From Pelodera strongyloides (taxonomy: Eukaryota; Nematoda; Chromadorea; Rhabditida; Rhabditidae): a DNA stretch of 64,000 nt. Positions 55,758 to 64,000 of this stretch are shown here, piece after piece. Where the stretch lies: the NCBI GenBank assembly GCA_036852015.1, contig JAANDG010000061.1, forward strand, positions 186,001 through 250,000. Direction: 5' to 3'. Each line of letters starts with the position of its first letter. Within the stretch, counting starts at the first letter, position 1. Below the pieces are notes generated by a model. That model was given only the letters and a program-made list of their open reading frames with translations, did no database searches and was not told where the DNA came from. The translations under genes and the position numbers were made by a program.

Positions 55758-57799
55758 TCAGGTAATCCCTCACACATATCATATTTCGATGTAGTGCACG
55801 TTGCTGCGCTATTTTCTAATCGTATTTATTTGCAAACCGTGAAGAATACTGACTGAGCGGTTTTCTGGCAACATTTGCATTTGCGGTTAATGGGGTTTCC
55901 ATGTATGCCAAAAATAACTGTGCGTTCCCTTCCAAGTATAGACAAATTTACCGTATTTTCCCTGTATTGAATATTTGACATGAGAAATTAATACATGGGT
56001 CTCGCGAAGCCGTAAAACACGGTAAATTTGCCCGCATACTTGGAAACCCCATTACAGTACAATCAATAAAAACTTGTGTACACTTACCAGTTAGTCCTAT
56101 CTCCGAACAGATGTTTCTTCGGCTATCCTTCTACCTACGCTTTGACAAAGCTTTTCTCATTTCAATACTGAACAGTTTATGCAAATTTATTGACATCTGA
56201 GCAAAATATTATCGTGATTTCATGTGTAACAAGATGAAATATGCGCTTCTAACTCTGGTAATCAGGCGCGCTGCTTGGCAATGCGTAGCCGCGCCGCGTC
56301 AGCGGGAAAGGACAGAAAATTTGCATTGAAAAACAAGTCTGCCCTATTTTCTGCGTCTCCACCTTTCCGATGCCAAAAACCACCTCTTTCGCGCTGAGGC
56401 GGTTACGCATTACCGCGCTGCGCGCCTGAGAACGTAGCATTTTCCTAAAATTGTGTGGTGTTGAAGCTCACAAAACGGGGCAAAAGTGCGTCACAGGGAG
56501 CGGCGTCAGCTGGCGCACCCTTCGGGTACCCGAGGGGGACTTGCGGGAACACCTGTGGCGCACCACCCACGCTTCATATATGGGGTGCTGGTGCTCCGCG
56601 CATCTACATCAGAAACAATATTTTGTGTGCGGCGATGGTGCAGTTTTATTGTCGTTTACAATTCGACAACGAGGAAGTTTTGCCTAAATCCTGTACATTG
56701 GACAGTAACAAGTTTGCAGGTCCTTGGCCAATGTACTACATAAAGGGATCTCAATTTTATAACGAGGTCACCTATATTGTATTTGTTTGCTAAATTAATT
56801 TTCTACAAACCGCCTGGTGTTTGGCAATGTCCCCTTTCCACCACATTGATACTGACTTATATGTTGTACCTGCGCTATTGCGGTGCATTTCACTCATTTT
56901 TTTTCGTTTGACTGTTTGTCAACAAAACCAGTTTTGTCTTGTTCTACGTGCAAAAAACATATGCCGCGTTCTTTTTTTTGTGCTTCAGAACATGTTTGAT
57001 TACTTGGCAAAAAACAAGTATGTTACTGTTTGGAACGCAGCACAAAAAGGCCTCTCTTTTTTTAATCACACTTTTTGTTTCGCAACTTTCCATTCCATTT
57101 AGCACAAATACCTAAAAAAAAGGTTTTGTCGCTCGTGTGAGCGGCGCGAGATCGGCGATCAAAATTGCACGCCAGACCTAGACTCCTAGACAGCGGGCAC
57201 TTTGCTCGCCGCAACATTGCCAAATGCGCCGGTTATTCGCGGCTTGGCCGTCAAGTTTGCAGTGAACAGTGAAAGGAACCTCGCATCAGCCAAAATTCAT
57301 ACAAGTGTTTGCCAGACTTGGAGCTAACACAGTCAAATGAGTTTCAATTCGCAAGCACATAAGAAAAAGAATTGCTGAGTTTCATGATATCCATTTATAC
57401 AGTGTGGAACAAAGTGGATAAGACCAAGAATTATTTTATTTGCGGAACAAAAACAGGTCTGGTTTACAGTACCAAAGTAACAATTCACCGATACCGACAT
57501 TAATTTAGACAATTCGGTACTATTGAACTTGTGCAACCCCAATAATTTTTTTTTCTGCAATTTACAAAACTGTGAGTGGGATACGCATTTCACCGTTAAT
57601 GTGCATATATATATATATATATACACTCAGTATATTTCACTTATTATTTTCCATAATTTCCTCTTTAATATGTATTCAATAAGCAATTCATTTAATTTCC
57701 ATTAATTCATCATATTCAAGATCAATCGAATTTCGAAAGTACATTCTTAGTTTCACGCAGATGTTTCCACGTTGAGTTAATGACTTTTGTAAAAGTACA
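55758..57799. other. Spacer upstream of gene F and the BEL element, with two small TIR elements
   Basis: TA-flanked inverted repeat 55887-56055: ATGGGGTTTCCATGTATGCC at the left and GCATACTTGGAAACCCCAT at the right; the same end also occurs alone near 11527, and TA flanks suggest a Tc1/mariner-type MITE. GC-rich TIR element 56263-56428 has ends CAGGCGCGC and GCGCGCCTG. A GC-rich island lies at 57143-57260, and a short TA run near 57605. A frame at 56455-56793 is open but has no known motif. Confidence 0.5.
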
Positions 57800-58073
57800 T
57801 GTTAGGAAATAGTGAATAATAATAGAGGCGCAGACATATGTCTGCAGCTGGCCCGTCTGGCCCTATTTTAGGGATCAAACTAAAATATCACGAACTATGG
57901 AATAGAGACGCTAAAGATAGAGAGTAATTAGGAAATACAATAAATTAGACATATCCAGTAAATTAGGCCACGCCCCATAAAACCAGTACTTAAGGCCTCC
58001 CCGGCCCATTGAAATTGCCTTGATACATATGCTTCACGAATAAACCACTTGGACTCGACGGTGTAATTTCACA
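57800..58073 (+). mobile_element. 5' LTR of the Pao/BEL element
   Basis: 274 bases beginning TGTTAGG and ending TTTCACA, the TG...CA rule of LTRs, with AATAAA at 58039-58044. TGGTGCACCGGTCCCGACTG follows at once at 58074, a fit to a primer-binding site starting TGG (complement of a tRNA CCA end). The partner LTR is outside the window, so ends are inferred from the primer site and the terminal dinucleotides. Confidence 0.75.
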
Positions 58074-58141
58074 TGGTGCACCGGTCCCGACTGGAGCGAA
58101 ATCCCGGACCGACACGACGACAGTAACCCGTGAGGCAACCA

Positions 58142-58576
58142 GTGAGCAGGCACCTGGAGTGGAAGGGTCCAGAGACTCACCCCCAGAGAGGCCGCTCGAG
58201 CTTATAGTACCGTGTGTGGCTTGGCCAGAGCTAAGTCCCACGAGAGGCTGTAAGCGCTGGTATCTCCCCTAACGGCTTACATACTTTGCGTGAGGCCCCA
58301 GTGAGCAGGCACCTGGAGTGGAAGGGTCCAGAGACTCACCCCCAGAGAGGCCGCTCAGCTTATAGTACCGTGTGTGGCTTGGCCAGAGCTAAGTCCCACG
58401 AGAGGCTGTAAGCGCTGGGATACCCCCACCAGCTTACATTCTTTGCGTGAGGCCCCAGTGAGCAGGCACCTGGAGCGGAAGGGTCCAGAGACTCACCCCC
58501 AGAGAGGCCGCTCGAGCTTATAGTACCGTGTGTGGCTTGGCCAGAGCTAAGTCCCACGAGAGGCTGTAAGCGCTGG
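58142..58576 (+). repeat. Leader array 1 of the BEL element, about 158-base period
   Basis: Three copies starting GTGAGCAGGCACCTGGAG at 58142, 58301 and 58458, each ending GCTGTAAGCGCTGG, with 40-base spacers that resemble each other. Between primer site and gag. Confidence 0.9.
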
Positions 58577-58605
58577 TGTGACCCAGCATTGTATCTGCTG
58601 TGGAC

Positions 58606-59062
58606 GCACTTCAAGGACGCATATCGGGAGCCACCGCTGCTCAATTCAAGGACGTATCTGAAGCCACTGCTGCTCAGCTGCACTCGCGCAAGGACGCATA
58701 TCGGGAGCCACTGCTGCTCAATTCAAGGACGCATCTGAAGCCACTGCTGCTCAGCTGCACTCGCGCAAGGACGCATATCGGGAGCCACTGCTGCTCACTT
58801 CAAGGACGCATCTGAAGCCACTGCTGCTCAGCTGCACTCGCGCAAGGACGCATATCGGGAGCCACTGCTGCTCCACTTCAAGGACGCATCTGAAGCCACT
58901 GCTGCTCAGCTGCACTCGCGCAAGGACGCATATCACTGCTGCTCATATCGCCACGCATGGGAGCCACTGCTGCTCAATTCAAGGACGCATCTGAAGCCAT
59001 TGCTGCTCAGCTGCACTCGCGCAAGGACGCATATCGGGAGCCACTCTGCTGCTCACTTCAAG
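58606..59062 (+). repeat. Leader array 2 of the BEL element, about 77-base period
   Basis: CAAGGACGCATATCGGGAGC recurs at 58689, 58766, 58843, (changed) 58921 and 59022, alternating with CAAGGACGCATCTGAAGCCA and GCTGCTCAGCTGCACTCGCG. Ends about 50 bases before the gag start codon. Confidence 0.9.
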
Positions 59063-59109
59063 GAGGCATCTACTTATAACCAAGTGCATATATCAACAAC
59101 ACGGCCACA

Positions 59110-62100
59110 ATGACCATCGAAGGAGTGTGCAAGGCCAGTGTAACGAAAGCTATCAAGTCTGCGGATAAGTATCTCGCGGATAATAGAGGACTGATCTCTG
59201 CCCAGCTACAAATTCCACAAGAACAGGAGCCGCAAAGGCTATATGTGCACACGCAGACAACTCGACTGAAAGCGTGTGTGGACCGAATCGAACAACACAC
59301 TGCGATCATCAATGAAAAGTACCTGAACTTGGAAGCACTCATGAAAGACGACCAAGATGAAGAGCTTTCCACTTACCTGCAGAATGTGGAAAACTGCAAA
59401 GAACTCATGGCAGACAGCATAATGGAACTAAAGGAGAAAATAAATACGCTGGACGGTCAGAAAGACATCATTTATCAAACCCTGGCAGTAGTGAGAACTA
59501 GATCGGAGCAGACAAACACCCCGAATCCCACAACCCCAACAGGAGACCACGAGCTCATGTCGGCACTCATCGATCGCCTAACGGAAACAAGGACACGAAA
59601 CCAGCTTCCAGACATCCGAATCCCACAATTCGCCGGAGATCCGTGGGAATTCAAGTCCTTTTGGTTCGGATTTGAAAAGATCGTTCACAATAATCGGGAA
59701 CTCTCCGACTACGAGAAACTCACGTACCTTCGATCTTCACTAAAGAGAGACCCGCTGAGACTCCTCAACACAGTTCCCGACACCGAAACGTCGTATCAAG
59801 AAGCCATTGAACTCTTGAAAGCGAAGTACGACGACAAGAATGCGGTAGCCCATCAACTACACGCAAAAATCCGCACACTGAAAACCATGGAAGCCACCCC
59901 ATCCGCCGCCAGAGAATTGTTGGAAAAATTGCAGCAGCTAGTCCCTCGACTCAGCGATTATGGGGACCAAACAGACAACCGTTCATTTCTAACGGAATTA
60001 CTCAAAAAGTTTCCTGAAAGAATCCGCTCAAAAACAATTGAGAAAATTGTCGACTCCGACAGCGATAATCCATGGAAATGGCAGACGATCTCTGACATCC
60101 TCGCCAAAGTCATCGAACGCAGCGAACTACTGGACGCAGAGAAAGAGGTATTCAGGACAGAATTCCAAACAACAATAAGAAGCAAGACAAACGACAAACA
60201 TGTGTGTTTCCTATGCGAAAAAGGGGCGCACAAACCTGAAGAATGCCGAAATGTTCCCCCAGCGGAAAGGCGGAACGTAATGAAACAGAAGAGGAATTGT
60301 TTTCGATGCGGAAAACAACACGACTACCGTCAATGTCGAATGAACTGTGGACGCTGCCAAGGACCACATCATATAGCCCTCTGCCCTTCCCTGACCCGCG
60401 AAAATAGAACCACTACAGCGATTCAGTCGCAGGCTAATTCAGTAGGCAGGTCAGCATTCAACCACAACGCAACTCACCTCGCAATCCCACGATCCTATCC
60501 GTCAAGGAATGAAGCCACACCATTCCATGCGCGAAACAATGATGGATTTTCTCATACTAACACTCGAAGAGACAACCCTCCTCGCCCTGGTCAACCGCCT
60601 CATGGCCACCCGAGCAGACCGTGGAATGGGAATCAAAGGCAGTTCAACAACGACCGGTCTCCCAGAACACACACCGGCTTCAATCCCAGAGCCGCGGTTC
60701 AACATACGCACAACAGTGTCAATGCTGTCACCGAACAGCAGCACGTAATCCCTCCACAACCAGTTCAATCAACCCCACTGCACACTGGAGGAGCCATTGT
60801 TCTGACTGGACTTGTACCAATCGAGTCGTCTACTGGAGTAGTGGAAAAGCACCGAACTCTGTTCGATTCTGGTTCGAGCATATCGTTCATCGACAAAGAT
60901 CTGGTGCGAGAATTGAAGCTTCCAATCATGGAACGTCGCCTCATCTCGCTGCAAACGTTCGGACAACAACCAGTAGAACGACTCTACGACATAACGGAGT
61001 TCAAGGTCAAAACCACAGAAGGAACCACGCACGATGCACGAGCAGTGTGTGTACCCCCGACATTCTTCACGACCACGACCATCCCCGCGTTAACAGCAGA
61101 TGAACAAGAAAGGCTGAGAACACATGGGCTAGTTCTGTCAGATCCAGCACTTGAACGAAGAGAAGAAAAATTCCGCATGCTGGTTGGATGTGACTACATG
61201 TGGAACTACATGTGTCGAACGGACGAGAAGAGTATTGAACTTCAGTCAGGATTGATACTTGTGCCGTCCATCTTTGGATATCTCAGATCCGGCCGAATCA
61301 AGGAAACAGCGCACAATCAAGTACATACAGTCCTGGAAGCTCATCCTGCGGAACTGTCAGAATCCGAGCAGTATTGGATGACGGAGACACTCGGAACAGA
61401 AGAAATCTCTGATGCATTCCTCAACGAGAGCACGATCCGCCACCGAGAGAACGAACAAGTGAAGCGGGAATTTGAGATATCAACACGCCGAATCGATGAA
61501 CGCTACTACATATCCTTCCCGAAACGAGAAGAGAGAATGCACCAGCTTTCAAGGAACGAAACGATGTCCTACAAGAGATTGTGCCATCTGTACTCCACAT
61601 ACCACGACAACGAATGGTTGATGGAAACGATAAAAATAAACTTCCAAGAACAATTGGACAAGGGAATCATTGAGAGAATTCCGGATCGAGAAGTGCGAAA
61701 TCCACAAAGCACATTCTACGCCCCATTCCATCCCGTCGTAACCATGGAGAAAGAATCCACGAAAGTCAGGATTGTGTTCGACGCCTCAGCACACGAGAAG
61801 GGAAAAATGTCGCTAAACGATGTCCTGCATCAAGGTCCCAACACTCTCCCGCAGCTGACAGGAGTCATCATGAGGAGCCGAACAAGCAAATTGCTTGTCT
61901 CGGCGGACGTTGAAAAGGCCTTCCTCAATGTGAAACTCAACGAGAATGACAAGGACTTTACGAGGTTCCTGCTACCTATCGATTGGTCCTTACCACCCTC
62001 AGCAAACAACTTGGCTCATTACCGCCACACTGTTCTTCCGTTCGGAATAAATTGCTCTCCATACTTGCTGAGCGCAGTCCTGAAACTACATCTCGACCAG

Positions 62101-64000
62101 GGATATGGAGGAGAAGCAGAAGAAGATCTTCGATCCCAGACGTACGTCGACAACGCCTTCATCATGGCAGAAACATTCGAAGAAGCCGAAGAAAAAATTC
62201 AGGCATCTATGCAGTTCTTCAACGGGATGAGAATGAACCTGCGACAATTTATGTCCAACGACGAAGATATTCTGACGACAATTCCACCAGAGAAAATATC
62301 GCAGAATGACAAACCGAAGATTCTCGGCATCTCGTGGAATACGAAGAACGACACACTAGCCATCCCAGTGCACTTCGAGAAAACCGGAAACCTCACCCGT
62401 CGCATTGTCAGCAGACAGATCGCTTCAAATTTTGATCCACTAGGACTAGCATCGCCTCTGACGCTCAAGACGAAAATATTTCTTCAACAACTGTTTCTTG
62501 ACAAGGAGTTGCGATGGGATCAATCCCTACCGGATGAAAAGAACGAAGAATGGAGCAGACTCATCGAAGAAGTACACGACGCTGAAGTAAGAATACCGAG
62601 ATACGTCTCCACGACAGCAAACAAGCGGTCGACACTGGTGATATTCACAGATGCTTCGACAAAGTCGTACGGAGCTTGCGTTTACCTCGTGACCGGAGAA
62701 GAAGTGCATCTACTCATGAGCAGGACGAAACTGGCACCCCTGAGATCCAAAGCAACAGTCCCGAAACTGGAACTTCAAGCGCTTGCCCTCGGATTCCGAC
62801 TGGCTCTTCATGTGGTACCAGAGTTAAAAAGGAGCAGGCACATAACCTTAAAGGAAGACATATTTATTCTAAGTGACTCAACAGCAGCGCTTGGATGGCT
62901 GAAAATGGACGCAGAGACTCTCCGATCAAAGAAACTGGGTATTCTAATCTACAACAGGATCAATGAAATTCATCGGATTGTGGAGAGCCTGGAGGAACAA
63001 AATCATAGAGTATGGTCGCAACACGTTGGTACCGAAGACAACCCGGCGGATCACTGTAGCAGAGGTCTAACCAGCTCCCAAATGCTGAGTTCCAACTGGT
63101 TGAATGGACCAGCATTTCTCCGTTCACAACCGGAAAACTGGCCGGAAGCAACCGATAGATTCGAAGTGGAACCCTTGTACAAATTTGAGAGGAAACAACT
63201 TTCATTCAATGAAGAAGAATGGTTCAATGTCTCGCATAGCGTGAATGACTGTCCACAGATAGAAAGCACAACAAACTCGGAAAGGCATCGAGAAGAATGG
63301 AACGAGCCGCTCGACGTTATGCACATCCAACAAGTCCAAGCACAACCCGCTTACAGCTTGAATTGGAGGGATGGAGTCAACTCACAAGCAACACCAGAGC
63401 AGCCAACAAGACTCACCAGAATCATCAAGTCAGGGGCGCTCATCGCAAGATTCCTCAAAAAGTGCTTGACGAAAAACGATGCGCTGCGGAGCCGGATCGA
63501 AAAATCAATCCCAGAAATCGAACAAGTGTCATCGGAGGGAATTCTGACGGCACAGGATTTGAAAGCCGGGAAGCGATTCCTCATGAAAATTCAACAACAT
63601 GAGTCGTTTGCAGCATTATCTCCTAAAGATCTCCACAACGTACATGGATCGTTTAAGGATGAGCACGGTGTACTACGAGTCCGTGGCCGGATTGGACGAT
63701 CAGAACTTCCAGAAGATACACAGAATCCAATCCTGGTCTCTGGGAAACATCCGATTGCAGAGCTGATTATCGACCACTTCCACAGAAAATCAATGCATTT
63801 CGGTTCGTCCCAGACCCTAGCGGCTATCCGATCACAGTACTGGATCACAAAACCACGACTGAAGATCAACCGCGTGCTATCAGACTGCCGACAATGCAGA
63901 CTAATGAACCGACGACCAATGGTCTACCCGAATGCCCCAGACCTTCCGAAGCGCCGCATCATCGCAACAAGACCATTCGAACACGTTGGATTAGACTACT
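59110..64000 (+). CDS. Pao/BEL retrotransposon Gag-Pol polyprotein, open to window edge
   Basis: 1630 codons without a stop from ATG 59110; the frame leaves the window. Order fits Pao/BEL: coiled N-terminal region; gag (IPQFAGDPWEFKSFWFGFEK near 174); three zinc knuckles at 366-379, 397-409 and 413-425; aspartic protease with DSG at 586-588; reverse transcriptase with VRIVFDAS near 890, SADVEKAF (Asp 933) and YVDN at 1012-1015; RNase H with Asp 1181, Glu 1221 and Asp 1256; integrase zinc finger with His 1556 and 1563 and Cys 1593 and 1596; and the first catalytic Asp of the integrase core at 1629. The element copies itself through virus-like particles and inserts by integrase. An unbroken frame this long suggests recent activity. 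YVDN has Asn where YxDD has its second Asp. I think this variant occurs in other nematode BEL elements, but this needs checking. Confidence 0.95.
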   Translation, partial: MTIEGVCKASVTKAIKSADKYLADNRGLISAQLQIPQEQEPQRLYVHTQTTRLKACVDRIEQHTAIINEKYLNLEALMKDDQDEELSTYLQNVENCKELMADSIMELKEKINTLDGQKDIIYQTLAVVRTRSEQTNTPNPTTPTGDHELMSALIDRLTETRTRNQLPDIRIPQFAGDPWEFKSFWFGFEKIVHNNRELSDYEKLTYLRSSLKRDPLRLLNTVPDTETSYQEAIELLKAKYDDKNAVAHQLHAKIRTLKTMEATPSAARELLEKLQQLVPRLSDYGDQTDNRSFLTELLKKFPERIRSKTIEKIVDSDSDNPWKWQTISDILAKVIERSELLDAEKEVFRTEFQTTIRSKTNDKHVCFLCEKGAHKPEECRNVPPAERRNVMKQKRNCFRCGKQHDYRQCRMNCGRCQGPHHIALCPSLTRENRTTTAIQSQANSVGRSAFNHNATHLAIPRSYPSRNEATPFHARNNDGFSHTNTRRDNPPRPGQPPHGHPSRPWNGNQRQFNNDRSPRTHTGFNPRAAVQHTHNSVNAVTEQQHVIPPQPVQSTPLHTGGAIVLTGLVPIESSTGVVEKHRTLFDSGSSISFIDKDLVRELKLPIMERRLISLQTFGQQPVERLYDITEFKVKTTEGTTHDARAVCVPPTFFTTTTIPALTADEQERLRTHGLVLSDPALERREEKFRMLVGCDYMWNYMCRTDEKSIELQSGLILVPSIFGYLRSGRIKETAHNQVHTVLEAHPAELSESEQYWMTETLGTEEISDAFLNESTIRHRENEQVKREFEISTRRIDERYYISFPKREERMHQLSRNETMSYKRLCHLYSTYHDNEWLMETIKINFQEQLDKGIIERIPDREVRNPQSTFYAPFHPVVTMEKESTKVRIVFDASAHEKGKMSLNDVLHQGPNTLPQLTGVIMRSRTSKLLVSADVEKAFLNVKLNENDKDFTRFLLPIDWSLPPSANNLAHYRHTVLPFGINCSPYLLSAVLKLHLDQGYGGEAEEDLRSQTYVDNAFIMAETFEEAEEKIQASMQFFNGMRMNLRQFMSNDEDILTTIPPEKISQNDKPKILGISWNTKNDTLAIPVHFEKTGNLTRRIVSRQIASNFDPLGLASPLTLKTKIFLQQLFLDKELRWDQSLPDEKNEEWSRLIEEVHDAEVRIPRYVSTTANKRSTLVIFTDASTKSYGACVYLVTGEEVHLLMSRTKLAPLRSKATVPKLELQALALGFRLALHVVPELKRSRHITLKEDIFILSDSTAALGWLKMDAETLRSKKLGILIYNRINEIHRIVESLEEQNHRVWSQHVGTEDNPADHCSRGLTSSQMLSSNWLNGPAFLRSQPENWPEATDRFEVEPLYKFERKQLSFNEEEWFNVSHSVNDCPQIESTTNSERHREEWNEPLDVMHIQQVQAQPAYSLNWRDGVNSQATPEQPTRLTRIIKSGALIARFLKKCLTKNDALRSRIEKSIPEIEQVSSEGILTAQDLKAGKRFLMKIQQHESFAALSPKDLHNVHGSFKDEHGVLRVRGRIGRSELPEDTQNPILVSGKHPIAELIIDHFHRKSMHFGSSQTLAAIRSQYWITKPRLKINRVLSDCRQCRLMNRRPMVYPNAPDLPKRRIIATRPFEHVGLDY

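Noticed and set aside
58142..59062. Possible CRISPR-like or protein-coding repeat array
   Set aside because: Units are long, tandem without variable spacers, and lie in the leader of an LTR element in animal DNA.
60502..61103. Frames of 88-160 codons on both strands
   Set aside because: Alternative-frame shadows of the BEL gag-pol frame.

Overview
The window reads as nuclear DNA of a small animal, most probably a nematode. The genes are split by many introns with GT(A/G)AG donors and short TTTCAG-type acceptors. The ribosomal protein L10a reads very close to the worm form of the family. Two short arrays of TTAGGC, the nematode telomere repeat, sit in introns. Acceptor-like sites lie just before several start codons, as expected where leader RNAs are trans-spliced. 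Gene density is moderate, and introns and spacers are full of TTAA-flanked palindromes, tRNA-derived SINEs, simple repeats and retroelement pieces. Gene models were spliced by eye, checking reading phase across every junction.

Layout: 0.3-2.2 kb, 3' part of a coiled-coil gene (+). 2.8-7.7 kb, repeats and a decayed LINE fragment. 7.8-18.4 kb, gene A (+), a cysteine-rich family member without a recognisable 5' end; its introns hold MITEs and a stand-alone LINE ORF1-like frame. 18.4-23.5 kb, repeats and weak open frames. 23.8-29.5 kb, gene B (+), a complete 392-residue type I membrane member of the same family. 30.3-34.2 kb, a 283-residue arrestin-fold gene (+). 36.5-40.7 kb, a SPATS2-like gene (-), 413 residues. 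41.7-42.7 kb, ribosomal protein L10a (+). 42.9-50.0 kb, an AAGAB-like gene (+) that follows L10a by only 188 bases, a possible operon. 51.4-55.3 kb, gene F (-), a complete 295-residue secreted or tail-anchored member of the cysteine-rich family. 57.8 kb to the end, the 5' LTR, leader and an unbroken gag-pol frame of a Pao/BEL LTR retrotransposon, cut by the window edge in the integrase core.

The most novel content is the cysteine-rich family A/B/F. The three copies share intron positions, intron phases and nearly all exon lengths, and the same cysteine ladder. They differ at the C-terminus: B has a membrane span and a basic, proline-rich tail, while F ends in a short hydrophobic stretch. I do not recognise the family; nematode DUF19/T20D4.11-like secreted proteins are the nearest thing I know. 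All four copies of one MITE family in this window lie inside, or just 5' of, these three genes. The housekeeping genes (L10a, AAGAB-like, SPATS2-like, arrestin-like) are confident by motif order and length.
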